DNA from: Nocardiopsis quinghaiensis
Lineage (GTDB): Bacteria; Actinomycetota; Actinomycetes; Streptosporangiales; Streptosporangiaceae
NCBI RefSeq assembly: GCF_008638365.1
Contig: NZ_VWVU01000008.1
Location: forward strand, 1-64,000
Length of the DNA stretch: 64,000 bases
Reading direction: 5' to 3'
Each line of letters starts with the position of its first letter. Positions within the stretch are counted from its first letter, which is position 1. Positions 16,019 through 25,334 of the stretch are shown one piece after another. Both the position numbers and the translations under genes were made by a program. The notes under the pieces are model-generated. The model did no database searches, was not told where the DNA came from, and was given only the letters and a program-made list of their open reading frames with translations.

Positions 16019-18328
16019 ATGACCGAGACACCCAGGACTCCGGAGGCCGCCGCCTCCCCGGACGCGCCCCGACCCCTGGTGCGCTCCACCGTGCACGGCT
16101 ACCCGCGCATCGGCCCCGACCGGGAGCTCAAGCGCGCCAGCGAGTCCTACTGGAGGGGTGAGACCAGCGCCCAGGAGTTGGACGCGGTCGCGGCCGACCT
16201 GCGCCGGGGCGTCTACGCCCGGCTGCGTGAGGCCGGCGTGGACGACATCCCGTCCAACACCTTCTCCTACTACGACCACGTCCTGGACACCGCGGTCCTG
16301 TTCGACCTCGTCCCCTCCCGCTTCGCTCCGCCCGCCGCCGCGGACCACCGGGACGAGGAGCTGCGCCGCTACTTCGCCCTCGCCCGCGGCGAGCAGGGGG
16401 CCCCGCCGCTGGAGATGACCAAGTGGTTCGACACCAACTACCACTACCTGGTCCCCGAGCTCTCACCGAGCACCCGCCCCCGCCTGGTCGGCGACAAGCC
16501 CGTCGCCGAGTTCCGTGAGGCCGCCGAGGCGGGGTTCCACACCCGTCCGGTCCTGGTCGGCCCGCTCACCTTCCTGATGCTGGCCAAGGCCGCCGACGAC
16601 GCTCCCGGGGGATGGGAGCCCATCGGCCTGCTCGACCAGCTCCTGGACGCCTACGCCCGACTCCTCGGCGACCTGCGGGCCGCTGGCGCCACCGAGGTCC
16701 AACTGGACGAGCCGATCCTGGCCACCGACGAGGGCCGCGCCGCCGTCGACCGCCTGGAGCGCGTCTACCAGCGCCTGGGTTCCCTCTCCGACCGTCCCGC
16801 ACTGCTGGTCTCCGCCTACTTCGGCTCCATCGGCGCGCCCGCCCTGCGCGTCCTCAAGGACTCCCCGGTCGAGGCCGTGGGCCTGGACCTGGTCACCGAC
16901 GACGAGGGTGTGGACGACCTGGCGAAGGTCTCCGGTCTGGGCGCCACCCGCCTGGTCGCGGGCGTGGTGGAGGGCCGCAACGTCTGGCGCACCGACGTCC
17001 CGGCCGCCGTGGCCACGCTCGGTACGCTGCTCGCCCTCACCGACGAGCTGTCCGTGAGCACCTCCTGCTCCCTGCTGCACGTGCCCCTGGACCTGGACGC
17101 CGAGACCTCCCTGGCCCCCGAGCTGCGCGGAGCCCTGGCCTTCGCCGCGCAGAAGGCGGGAGAGGTGGCCCTGCTCGGCCGCGTGCTCTCCGAGGGGGCC
17201 GAGGCCGAGTACGCCGGAGAGGACGGCGTCCGTCCCCCGGCCTTCACCGACGCCCGCGTGCGCGCACGCCTCGACGCACTGGGACCGGAGGCCTACGAGC
17301 GGCCCCAGGACCGCGGCAGGCCCACGGAGACCCCGCTCACCACGACCACGATCGGATCGTTCCCGCAGACCCCGGAGCTGCGCCGGGCCCGCGCCGCGCA
17401 CCGGCGGGGAGAGCTGGCCGAGGACGCCTACAAGCGGATCCTGCGCGCGGAGATCGACCGGGTCATCGCGCTCCAGGAGGAGATCGGCCTGGACGTGCTC
17501 GTGCACGGTGAGCCCGAGCGCAACGACATGGTGCAGTACTTCGCCGAGCAGCTGGAGGGCTACGCCACCACCTCCCACGGTTGGGTGCAGTCCTACGGTT
17601 CGCGGTGCGTGCGCCCGCCGATCCTGTTCGGCGACGTCTCGCGTCCCGAGCCGATGACGGTCGAGTGGACCACCTACGCCCAGTCGCGCACCGACAAGCC
17701 GGTCAAGGGCATGCTGACCGGCCCGGTGACCATGCTCGCCTGGTCGTTCGTGCGCACGGACCAGCCGTTGGGCGAGACCGCCCGCCAGGTGGGCCTCGCG
17801 CTGCGCGACGAGGTCGCCGACCTGGAGCGCGCCGGGATCCGCCACATCCAGGTGGACGAGGCGGCCCTGCGCGAGCTGCTGCCGCTGCGCGGGGAGCGGC
17901 GCGGGGAGTACCTGGACTGGGCGGTGAACTCCTTCCGCCTGGCCACCTCCGGGGTGTCGCCGTCCACGACCATCCACACGCACATGTGCTACTCGGAGTT
18001 CGGGCTGATCGTCGACGGGATCGAGGCCCTGGACGCCGACGTCACCAGTGTGGAGGCGGCCCGGTCGCGCATGGAGCTGGTACGTGACCTCGGCAGCCGC
18101 GGCTACAAGCGCGGGATCGGCCCGGGCGTGTACGACATCCACTCGCCGAGGGTGCCCTCGGCGGAGGAGGTCGAGGGTGCGCTGCGGCTGGCGGTCGCGC
18201 ACATCGACGCCGGGAACCTGTGGGTCAACCCGGACTGCGGTCTCAAGACGCGCGGCTACGCCGAGGTCGAGCGGGCCCTGCGCAACATGGTGGAGGCGGC
18301 ACGCCGGGTACGCGCCGATCTGCCCTAG
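16019..18328 (+). CDS. metE: Cobalamin-independent methionine synthase
   Basis: This enzyme transfers a methyl group from 5-methyltetrahydropteroyltriglutamate to homocysteine, making methionine without B12. The 769-residue length is typical. The N-terminal domain starts at STVHGYPRIGPDRELKRA. The C-terminal catalytic domain starts near TTTTIGSFPQT and contains the zinc ligands in HTHMCYSEFG and NPDCGLKTRGY, plus HIQVDEAALRELLPLR. ATG 16019 follows GAGGGAGAG. The cobalamin riboswitch just upstream implies a B12-dependent MetH elsewhere in the genome. The gene is monocistronic; a hairpin and then an anomalous homopolymer block follow it. Confidence 0.97.
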   Translation: MTETPRTPEAAASPDAPRPLVRSTVHGYPRIGPDRELKRASESYWRGETSAQELDAVAADLRRGVYARLREAGVDDIPSNTFSYYDHVLDTAVLFDLVPSRFAPPAAADHRDEELRRYFALARGEQGAPPLEMTKWFDTNYHYLVPELSPSTRPRLVGDKPVAEFREAAEAGFHTRPVLVGPLTFLMLAKAADDAPGGWEPIGLLDQLLDAYARLLGDLRAAGATEVQLDEPILATDEGRAAVDRLERVYQRLGSLSDRPALLVSAYFGSIGAPALRVLKDSPVEAVGLDLVTDDEGVDDLAKVSGLGATRLVAGVVEGRNVWRTDVPAAVATLGTLLALTDELSVSTSCSLLHVPLDLDAETSLAPELRGALAFAAQKAGEVALLGRVLSEGAEAEYAGEDGVRPPAFTDARVRARLDALGPEAYERPQDRGRPTETPLTTTTIGSFPQTPELRRARAAHRRGELAEDAYKRILRAEIDRVIALQEEIGLDVLVHGEPERNDMVQYFAEQLEGYATTSHGWVQSYGSRCVRPPILFGDVSRPEPMTVEWTTYAQSRTDKPVKGMLTGPVTMLAWSFVRTDQPLGETARQVGLALRDEVADLERAGIRHIQVDEAALRELLPLRGERRGEYLDWAVNSFRLATSGVSPSTTIHTHMCYSEFGLIVDGIEALDADVTSVEAARSRMELVRDLGSRGYKRGIGPGVYDIHSPRVPSAEEVEGALRLAVAHIDAGNLWVNPDCGLKTRGYAEVERALRNMVEAARRVRADLP

Positions 18329-18390
18329 TAGTACTTCGTCAGGTTGCTGCGTTCGCGCCGCGGGTGCGAACCAGGGGGTCCCCTTCGCGC

Positions 18391-18447
18391 TGATCTTGCT
18401 CCTGGCGTCACCGCGGAGCGCCGACAGTGCCCTCGGGGGCAAGATCA
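18391..18447 (+). terminator. Inverted repeats downstream of metE (possible terminator)
   Basis: TGATCTTGC (18391-18399) and GCAAGATCA (18439-18447) are a perfect 9-bp inverted repeat. A smaller hairpin, GTTCGC with GCGAAC, lies at 18351-18371. They follow the metE stop by 23-120 bp. A terminator is the simplest reading. The sequence could also be the end of a degenerate mobile element, which I cannot confirm. Confidence 0.4.
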
Positions 18448-18550
18448 CCGAGGTCCGGAGCTCTCTCCCCCCGCACCGGCGACGTTTCCGGTCAGCCACT
18501 GGGCCGGGCCGTACCCGGCCGGGGAGGGCGCCACGGGAGAGGGGGGCGCG

Positions 18551-18704
<154 letters not shown>

Positions 18705-18733
18705 TCTCCCATGCCATGCCGTCCAGGGACCGG

Positions 18734-19882
18734 TCAGGTACCGACCACGGCCAGTGCGTCGGCGCCGGCGTTGAGCATGATCTCCTCGACGTTGTCGGGC
18801 ATGACCAGGTCCTCCGAGGAGTCCTCCTCGCCGAAGGGCGGGTGCAGCTGGTACTCGATCCGGACGTTGAGGTTGGCGGTACGGATCATCAGCACGGCCT
18901 GGGGGACCTTGTCGCCCAGGAAGTCGTACTTCGTGAGGACGTAGTGGGCCTCGTCACCGAGGTCCACGTCCTTGCTCTCCTCCACGTCCTCGGCCTTGTA
19001 GTAGTCGATGTAGGGGTCCTCGCCGGTGGACTCCTGGACGTTGGCCTTGTAGTCGTTCTCGGCGGCCTCGACGGAGTCGGACGCGGAGTAGGGGGTCTCG
19101 TAGACGATCTCGAAGGCCGCGTAGCCCTCGGCCGGGTTGCCCTCGGGGAGCGAGGCCTCCAGGGTGTCGCAGTAGGAGTTCTCGTCCCGGACGGACTTGT
19201 TGCCGCCGTCCTGGATCAGGAAGTCGGAGATCACCTGGTCGGTGAAGGCGTCGCAGGGCTCGGCCGGCACGGCGTAGGGAGGCTCGCCCGCGGGGGCCGC
19301 GCCGGCGCCGGGCTCGGGCTCGGGCTCATCCCCGCCCTCACCGCCGCCGGCGGTGGTCTCCTCGGCGCTCTGGGAGGGACCGGGGTCGGGCTCCGGGGCG
19401 ACCTGGTCGTTGCCGCCGCCGTTGGTGACGAGCATGACCACGACCGCGATCACCAGGACGATGATCACGGCGCCACCGCCGATCACGACCCACAGGCCGG
19501 CCTTGCCGCCGCCCGAGGGCTGCGGCGGCTGTGGGGGATAGCCGGGGCCGCCAGGGCCCATGGGGCCGCCGGGACCGACGGGGCCGCCGGGGTAGGGCGG
19601 CTGGCCGCCCGCGTACATCTGCTGTTCCGGAGAACCGGGGAAGCCCGCGGGAGCACCGTAGCCGGGCTGCCCGCCGGTGTTGGGAGCACCGTAGCCGGGC
19701 TGTCCACCGGTGTTGGGAGCACCGTAGCCGGGCTGTCCACCGGTGTTGGGAGCACCGTAGCCGGGCTGTCCACCGGTGTTGGGGTCGCCGTAGGGCTGGC
19801 CGAAGGGCGGCTGGCCCCCACTGTTGTCCCCGCCACCGTAAGGATTCTGCGGCGGCTGGTTGTAAGGTCCGTTTTCGCTCAT
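18734..19882 (-). CDS. Single-pass membrane protein with Pro/Gly-rich repeat N-terminus, unknown function
   Basis: The 382-residue product has a cytoplasmic Pro/Gly/Tyr-rich region (1 to about 125) with four exact copies of an 11-residue repeat (NTGGQPGYGAP, residues 35-78). One transmembrane helix follows (about 129-153, LWVVIGGGAVIIVLVIAVVV). The rest is an acidic extracellular domain (about 160-382) with two Cys residues (CDAF and YCDTL) that could form a disulfide. The layout is common among actinomycete DUF-type membrane proteins; the extracellular fold is not recognised. The 3' end lies next to the homopolymer block, so the last residues (ALAVVGT) deserve caution. No operon partner is evident. 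Confidence 0.85.
   Translation of the reverse strand: MSENGPYNQPPQNPYGGGDNSGGQPPFGQPYGDPNTGGQPGYGAPNTGGQPGYGAPNTGGQPGYGAPNTGGQPGYGAPAGFPGSPEQQMYAGGQPPYPGGPVGPGGPMGPGGPGYPPQPPQPSGGGKAGLWVVIGGGAVIIVLVIAVVVMLVTNGGGNDQVAPEPDPGPSQSAEETTAGGGEGGDEPEPEPGAGAAPAGEPPYAVPAEPCDAFTDQVISDFLIQDGGNKSVRDENSYCDTLEASLPEGNPAEGYAAFEIVYETPYSASDSVEAAENDYKANVQESTGEDPYIDYYKAEDVEESKDVDLGDEAHYVLTKYDFLGDKVPQAVLMIRTANLNVRIEYQLHPPFGEEDSSEDLVMPDNVEEIMLNAGADALAVVGT
19650..19783. repeat. 33-bp tandem repeat (four copies) inside the membrane-protein gene
   Basis: Four 33-bp units encode the NTGGQPGYGAP repeats. Three are nearly identical at the DNA level and one differs at a few third positions. In-frame copy-number change is easy for such an array and would alter only the length of the cytoplasmic tail. 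Confidence 0.9.
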
Positions 19883-20327
19883 GGCTCCCCTCGCCCGTGT
19901 GTGCTGACCGTGTTGTCTGGGACGCGTGTGCGCGCCGGTGGGTTCTCACGACTTCCCGCGCGGCCCTGCCGTGGGCGAAAGCGGGGGCGTGGGGCGGGGC
20001 TTTCCCGTGTCCGTGAGGAGGATTCCGGCAGACCGGGACACCGGCCACCAGGGTGGGGGACGGAGGGTCGAGGGATTCCTCGAGCCGGGCCGGAACGTGT
20101 GCATCCTAGCCGTGACCAAGGACTCGAGGGCAGGTCGGACGGGGGGCGGAGGGGTGAATCGTCACTGTTTTGTGTCGGTTGTGCGGGAGCTCGTCGCGCA
20201 CGTGACGCAACCGTGATTCCGGGTGGTGGACGTACGTGCCCTGCCCGGGGTAGAGGGGGCGTCTCCGCGATCGGTGCTCCTGACCGCAGGTGTCCGCCGG
20301 TCCGTCGCCTCGCAGCCGGGCCCGGGG
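19883..20327. other. 445-bp gap between two minus-strand genes
   Basis: This gap must hold the promoter of the repeat-containing membrane protein (reading leftwards from about 19900) and the end of the transcript from 20328. AT-richer patches lie near 20095-20220. I see no gene, RNA motif or clear terminator hairpin in it. Confidence 0.5.
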
Positions 20328-21371
20328 TCACCACATCGAGATGTGCACGTGGTCGAAGTGGTTCTCGGTGATGTTGCCGCGGTCGGCCATCGGACGCCAG
20401 TCCGTGTCACCCCGGCGCGTGTCCCAGATCTGCTGACGGTAGATGACGTACATGATCTCCAGGTCCTCGGCGTTCTCCCTCGCCCACTCCGCGATCGCCC
20501 AGCCCCGGTCGACCTGCTCCTGTGAGGGCATGCTCCCGTTGGGGTCCACCATGAAGTCGCAGGCCCGGCCCTTGGGGTGCTCACCGACGATCCAGCCGCC
20601 GACCTCCCGGTAGCAGCCCACGCCGCCCACGTTCTCGCCCTCGCCGAACTTCTCGATGACCAGTGCCCGCATCTGCTCGGTGCGCGGGGTGATGCTGTAG
20701 GGGCCGCCGATGGGCTGTTCGGGGTGGGCGGCGATCATCCGCTGCACCTCCAGACGGCGGTCCTCCAGTTCCTGGAGGTCCTCCTCGACCTGCTCCAGCC
20801 GCTCCTCGGCGGTCTCCTGGGCGGTCTCGTCACGGCTCAGCGCCTGGGAGAGACGGTCGATCTTGTCCTGGTTGCTGGTGGACAGGTAGTCGATCAGTAC
20901 CGCCCGGTCGATGACCTCGTCGGGCTCGGTCCCGGCGAACAGCGACATCGACAGGTCGATCCCACCGCTGGTGTAGGTGGCCACGGCCAGGGACCGCACC
21001 TGCTCGCGCGAGGCCTCCACGTCCTCACGGGTGCCCTCGGCGCGCTTCTGGGCGAGCTCGGCCTCCTGGATGACGCCCTCCATGTCGCGTAGCTCGCCGT
21101 TGTACTCCGCGCTCAGGGTATCCGCGCGCTCCTTGAGGGAGCTCATGCTCTCGGGGTCCATCGGAACCGCTGAGGCGGCCGCCTGGGGAAGGAACAGGAA
21201 GGCCCCGAGCAGGGCCACCGCGAGGGCGGCGACCCGCGCGCGACCGGGGCGGAGGAGTGCGGGGAGGGCGGCGGCCATGGCCTCGGCCCGGTCGACCCAG
21301 GTGGGGTCGGTGGGATCGGGAGCCCAGAAGTCGGCGAAATCGTCCACTCGGCTCTGGTGGTCGGACTGCAC
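20328..21371 (-). CDS. Exported coiled-coil protein with C-terminal peptidase-like domain
   Basis: The 347-residue product has a hydrophobic export segment at about residues 43-68 (VAALAVALLGAFLFLPQAAASA). A long coiled coil follows (about 75-215, rich in Glu/Arg/Gln heptads such as RLEQVEEDLQELEDRRLEVQ). The C-terminal domain (about 225-347) has CYREVGGW, HPKGRACDFMVDP and the end motif ENHFDHVHISMW. The spacing of His and Asp in the last motifs resembles VanY-like zinc peptidase folds found in actinobacterial coiled-coil hydrolases. GTG 21371 follows GGAGCG by 8 nt. It likely acts in peptidoglycan turnover at septum or wall, like NlpC/RipA-type proteins. Catalytic activity is inferred. It is divergent from metN. 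Confidence 0.8.
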   Translation of the reverse strand: MQSDHQSRVDDFADFWAPDPTDPTWVDRAEAMAAALPALLRPGRARVAALAVALLGAFLFLPQAAASAVPMDPESMSSLKERADTLSAEYNGELRDMEGVIQEAELAQKRAEGTREDVEASREQVRSLAVATYTSGGIDLSMSLFAGTEPDEVIDRAVLIDYLSTSNQDKIDRLSQALSRDETAQETAEERLEQVEEDLQELEDRRLEVQRMIAAHPEQPIGGPYSITPRTEQMRALVIEKFGEGENVGGVGCYREVGGWIVGEHPKGRACDFMVDPNGSMPSQEQVDRGWAIAEWARENAEDLEIMYVIYRQQIWDTRRGDTDWRPMADRGNITENHFDHVHISMW

Positions 21372-21761
21372 GATGTGGTCGCTCCTTGAACCCGCTCGCG
21401 TCCTCCCGGCGGGCGGCGGGAGCGCGGCGGGTACTGTTTCTCGTCTTTCCCGGACGGAGGCCGCGGTCGTCGGTGCGTCCGGCAGCCCCGACCTCCCACG
21501 CACCTGCGGGTGGGAGGGCGGGAGGAATGGGACGGTCATGAGTGTAGGCACTCGCGCGGGGATCCGGGAGAGAGCAGGACGATTCCACCGTGCGACGAGA
21601 GCCTTGGTGTGGCCCACATAACTTAGCCATAAGGGGCAAATCCGGCGAACTGACTCATACACCCATGGTTGTGTTGGGGGCGTGATGGATCCCGCGTACG
21701 ACCAAGCGCCCACCGCGCCCACCTGGGCGGACGCCACCGCTGAGACGTCGATGGGAAGACC
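21372..21761. promoter_or_regulatory. Divergent promoter region before metNI
   Basis: This 390-bp gap serves the coiled-coil hydrolase (leftwards) and metNI (rightwards). It holds an AT-rich patch at about 21618-21670 with CTTAGCCATAAG, a small palindrome. I looked for a SAM-type riboswitch because metN follows, and recognised none. Confidence 0.4.
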
Positions 21762-22730
21762 GTGATTGACGCAGTGGGCCTGCACAAGGCCTACAGGTTG
21801 AAGAAGCACCGGGTGAACGCCCTGAACGGGATCGACCTGCACGTCGAACCCGGCGAGATCTTCGGTGTCGTGGGCCAGAGCGGCGCGGGCAAGAGCACCC
21901 TGCTGCGCTCGGTCAACCTCCTGGAGCGCCCCGACGCCGGAACGGTCCGCGTCGCGGGCGAGGAGCTCACCGCGCTGCGGGGCGCCCGCCTGCGCGCGGC
22001 CCGTCGCGGCATCGGCATGGTCCACCAGCACTTCGCCCTGCTGTCCTCGCGCACCGTCGCCGGCAATGTGGGATTTCCCCTGGAGGTCTCCGGCGTCGAC
22101 CGCGCCCGCCGCCGGGCGCGCGTGGGCGAACTCCTCGACCTCGTGGGACTCGGCGACAAGGCGCGCGCCTATCCCTCCCAGCTCTCCGGCGGCCAGAAGC
22201 AGCGGGTCGGCATCGCCCGCGCGCTGGCCTCGCGCCCCGAGGTGCTGCTCAGCGACGAGGCCACCTCCGCTCTCGACCCCGACACCACCGAGTCCGTTCT
22301 CGACCTGCTGCGCCGCCTGCGCGACGAGCTCGGCCTGACCATCCTGCTGATCACCCACGAGATGAACGTGATCAAACGGATCTGCGACTCCGCGGCGATC
22401 ATGGAAGCCGGTGGGTTCCGCGAGTCCGGCCGGGTCCTGGACCTCATCGGCACGCCCGGCTCGCTGCTGGCGCGGTCGCTCTTTCCGCTGCCCGCGCACA
22501 GTGGCCCGGACACGGTCTACGTCACCTACCCGCGCTCCTTCGACGAGCCGCTCATGTCCGAGCTCACCCGCCGTTTCGACGTGGACGTCAACATCCTCGG
22601 CGGCGGTGTGGAGGAGGTCGCCGGGCAGTCCGTGGGCCGCCTGAGCGTGGACCTGCGGGGAGCTCGCCGGGACCGGGCACTGACCTTCCTGTCCGATCAC
22701 GGACTACTGGTCGAGGAGGCCGCGAAGTGA
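21762..22730 (+). CDS. metN: Methionine ABC transporter, ATP-binding protein
   Basis: The ATPase of a D/L-methionine importer. The 322-residue product has Walker A GQSGAGKST (about residue 38), signature LSGGQKQR, Walker B VLLSDEATSALD and the H-loop LITHEMNVIK. A C-terminal NIL domain (about 250-320) is the methionine-sensing domain typical of MetN and causes transport inhibition by intracellular methionine in the family. The start is a GTG at 21762. The stop overlaps the metI start by GTGA. The pair belongs to the MUT/MetNI group of type I importers. Confidence 0.94.
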   Translation: MIDAVGLHKAYRLKKHRVNALNGIDLHVEPGEIFGVVGQSGAGKSTLLRSVNLLERPDAGTVRVAGEELTALRGARLRAARRGIGMVHQHFALLSSRTVAGNVGFPLEVSGVDRARRRARVGELLDLVGLGDKARAYPSQLSGGQKQRVGIARALASRPEVLLSDEATSALDPDTTESVLDLLRRLRDELGLTILLITHEMNVIKRICDSAAIMEAGGFRESGRVLDLIGTPGSLLARSLFPLPAHSGPDTVYVTYPRSFDEPLMSELTRRFDVDVNILGGGVEEVAGQSVGRLSVDLRGARRDRALTFLSDHGLLVEEAAK

Positions 22731-23461
22731 GCACCGATCCCTCCCCCCTCCTCGCCGCCGCGTCGGGGAACGCGAGCGCCTGGGACTCCGTCGCGGCCTT
22801 CGTCCGGGCATGGCCCGCCATGTGGCCCGACCTGTGGCTGGGTACCCTGGACACCGTCTACATGGTGGGGTGGGCGGTCGTCTTCAGCGTTCTCATCGGT
22901 CTGCCGCTGGGCGTGCTGCTGGTGACCACCGACAAGGGCGGCCTCACCCCCGCCCCGGCCGTGCGCAGCGTGCTCAGCGGGATCGTCAACATCGGCCGCT
23001 CACTGCCGTTCATCGTGCTGATGGTGGCGGTGCTGTCCCTGACCCGTTTCCTGGTGGGCACCACCCTGGGCCCCACGGCCGCGGTCGTGCCCCTGAGCAT
23101 CGGCGCGATTCCCTTCTTCGCCCGACTGGTGGAGACCTCCCTGCGCGAGGTGGACCGCGGGGTCGTCGAGGCCGCGCACGCCATGGGCACCCGCCGCTCC
23201 ACCATCGTGGGCAAGGTCATGCTGCCCGAGGCGCTCCCCGGCCTCATCGCGGGTCTGGTGATGACCGTGGTCACCCTCATCTCCTACTCGGCGATGGCCG
23301 GTGCCATCGGTGGCGGTGGTCTGGGCGACCTGGCCATCCGCGAGGGGTACCAGCGCTTCAACGACCACTACCTGTGGGCCACCGTCATCCTGCTCATCGC
23401 TGTCGTGCAGATCGTGCAGAGCCTGGGCGACCTGATGGTGCGCAGGCTGTCCCGGCGTTGA
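22727..23461 (+). CDS. metI: Methionine ABC transporter, permease
   Basis: The membrane subunit paired with MetN. The 244-residue product has five to six hydrophobic helices and the permease EAA loop EAAHAMGTRRSTIVGKVMLP (about residues 144-163), which contacts MetN. SAMAGAIGGGGLGDLAIREGY is the expected C-terminal permease motif. GTG at 22727 overlaps the metN stop. In most genomes metQ, the substrate-binding lipoprotein, follows metI. Here the next gene is a beta-glucosidase 326 bp away, so MetQ must be encoded elsewhere or the importer uses another binding protein. Confidence 0.94.
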   Translation: MSTDPSPLLAAASGNASAWDSVAAFVRAWPAMWPDLWLGTLDTVYMVGWAVVFSVLIGLPLGVLLVTTDKGGLTPAPAVRSVLSGIVNIGRSLPFIVLMVAVLSLTRFLVGTTLGPTAAVVPLSIGAIPFFARLVETSLREVDRGVVEAAHAMGTRRSTIVGKVMLPEALPGLIAGLVMTVVTLISYSAMAGAIGGGGLGDLAIREGYQRFNDHYLWATVILLIAVVQIVQSLGDLMVRRLSRR

Positions 23462-23734
23462 CGGGAGCCGTCGGCCGGGGCGGCGGGGCGCTTCCCCCAC
23501 GAGTGGTCCTGCCGGCACGGGGGGAGGACGTCGACGAACAGGACTCCCGTGAGGACTCCACCGAATGATGTCTGACAAAAACTCATATCGGTCGATGCTT
23601 CGCAGAAGCTCACGAAGGATACGATCTGGCGGGCGTCAGGGAGCGGCGCCACCACCACCGCTTTCGGCCCGTAACGGTTGGGTTGCGGTGCCAGTTGCTT
23701 TGATTGACATCAAGGTACTTCTCTGTTTCTTTTA

Positions 23735-23748
23735 TGGGAGCGCTCCCA
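23735..23748. promoter_or_regulatory. CebR-type operator, perfect 14-bp palindrome
   Basis: TGGGAGCGCTCCCA is a perfect palindrome and is identical to the known CebR-binding site of Streptomyces cellobiose genes. It lies about 40 bp before the beta-glucosidase start. A TTGACA -35 hexamer lies at 23704-23709, so the site overlaps or follows the -10 region, as expected for repression. The LacI-family gene downstream is the obvious cognate regulator. Confidence 0.9.
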
Positions 23749-23787
23749 AACGATGTCCCCTCGTCATGGAAGGTGCGTACACAAGCA

Positions 23788-25185
23788 GTGAGCAACCGCA
23801 ACGATTTCCCCGAGGGCTTCCTCTGGGGGGCGGCCACCGCCTCGTTCCAGATCGAAGGCGCCACGACCGCAGACGGCCGGGGCCGCAGTATCTGGGACAC
23901 CTTCGCCGAGACCCCCGGCACGATCCTGGGCGGAGACACCGGCGACCCCGCCGACGACCACTACCACCGCTACGCCGAGGACGTCGCGCTCATGAGCCGG
24001 CTCAACCTGGGCGCGTACCGTTTCTCCGTCGCCTGGCCGCGGATCCTCCCCGAGGGTGCGGGCGCCGTGAACCAGGCCGGGATCGACTTCTACGACCGGC
24101 TGGTGGACGCCCTCCTGGAGGCCGGGATCCAGCCCTGGGCCACCCTCTACCACTGGGACCTGCCCCAGGCGCTGGAGGACGCGGGTGGCTGGCCCCACCG
24201 TGACACCGCCTACCGCTTCCGCGACTACGCCCAGGTCGTCGCCGACGCCCTCGGCGACCGCGTCAGCAACTGGATGACCATCAACGAGCCCTGGTGCTCG
24301 GCCTTCCTCGGCTACCACAACGGCCACCACGCGCCGGGCCACAAGGACGCGGCGGAGGCCCTGGCCGCCGCCCACCACCTGCTGCTCGGCCACGGCCTGG
24401 CGACCGAGGCGATCCGCTCCACCGGGAACACGGCCCGGGTCGGCCTGGCCCACAACCAGGCGGTCATCCGCCCCCACGGACCCAGCGCCGCCGACGCGCG
24501 CGCCGCCCGCCGCGCCGACGCCGTGCGCAACCGCGTCTTCACCGACCCCCTGCTCAAGGGCCGCTACCCGGCGGACCTGAGGGAGGACCTCGCCGACGTC
24601 AGCGACTTCTCCTTCCTCGTCGACGGGGACATGGACATCATCTCCGCCCCCATGGACTTCCTGGGCGTCAACTACTACTCGCCCGAGTTCGTCGCCGCCT
24701 CCGCCAAGGGCCTGGACCCGGCCCTGGTCAGCGGCGAGGGCGGTGCCTGGCTCGGCGCCGAGCCCGAGGAGGTGCACGTCTCCCAGGGGCTGCCCGTCAC
24801 CCACATGGGCTGGGAGATCGACCCCACCGGCCTGTACGACGTGCTCATGCGCCTGGCCGGGGAGAGCGGCGGCATCGACCTCTACGTCACCGAGAACGGG
24901 TGTGCCTTCGAGGACACCGTCACCGAGGACGGCGAGGTCAACGACACCGACCGCGTCGACTACTACGAGGGCCACCTGAGGGCCGCCAAGGAGGCCGTCC
25001 AGGCCGGAGTGCCCCTGCGTGGATACTTCGCCTGGTCACTCCTGGATAATTTCGAGTGGGCGTGGGGATACTCCCGCCGGTTCGGGATCGTGCACGTCGA
25101 CTACGAGACCCAGAAGCGGACGGTCAAGGACAGCGGGCACTGGTACGCCGAGCTGGCCAAGACGGGAAGTTTCCCCGAGCGCTAG
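23788..25185 (+). CDS. bglC: GH1 beta-glucosidase
   Basis: This family 1 glycoside hydrolase probably cleaves cellobiose and cello-oligosaccharides inside the cell; no signal peptide is present. The 465-residue product starts FPEGFLWGAATASFQIEGA, has the acid/base Glu in TINEPW (about residue 168) and the nucleophile Glu in LYVTENG (about 370), and ends with YFAWSLLDNFEWAWGY and RFGIVHVDY. GTG 23788 is the likely start; GTG 23773 is an alternative. A CebR operator precedes it and a cebR-like gene follows on the same strand. The sugar ABC transporter genes (cebEFG) that normally share this locus are absent. Confidence 0.95.
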   Translation: MSNRNDFPEGFLWGAATASFQIEGATTADGRGRSIWDTFAETPGTILGGDTGDPADDHYHRYAEDVALMSRLNLGAYRFSVAWPRILPEGAGAVNQAGIDFYDRLVDALLEAGIQPWATLYHWDLPQALEDAGGWPHRDTAYRFRDYAQVVADALGDRVSNWMTINEPWCSAFLGYHNGHHAPGHKDAAEALAAAHHLLLGHGLATEAIRSTGNTARVGLAHNQAVIRPHGPSAADARAARRADAVRNRVFTDPLLKGRYPADLREDLADVSDFSFLVDGDMDIISAPMDFLGVNYYSPEFVAASAKGLDPALVSGEGGAWLGAEPEEVHVSQGLPVTHMGWEIDPTGLYDVLMRLAGESGGIDLYVTENGCAFEDTVTEDGEVNDTDRVDYYEGHLRAAKEAVQAGVPLRGYFAWSLLDNFEWAWGYSRRFGIVHVDYETQKRTVKDSGHWYAELAKTGSFPER

Positions 25186-25334
25186 AGCGGGTGGACCACG
25201 GACGACGGTGGGGTGCCTCACGGGGCGCCCCACGCGGTCGTTCCCGGCGGGTACGACAAGGGTGCCCGCCGAATACGCCGCGGCCCGGGGCAGGACGCCG
25301 GGCCGCGGTACAAGATCCCAGAGGGAGCCTCGAA

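Noticed and set aside
21372..21761. SAM riboswitch before metN
   Set aside because: I looked for SAM-I, SAM-II and SAM-IV cores and saw none, unlike the clear SAM-IV core at 58891.
20328..22700. 790-residue minus-strand protein
   Set aside because: Only the part from GTG 21371 looks real. The upstream part is antisense to metN, which has full motifs.
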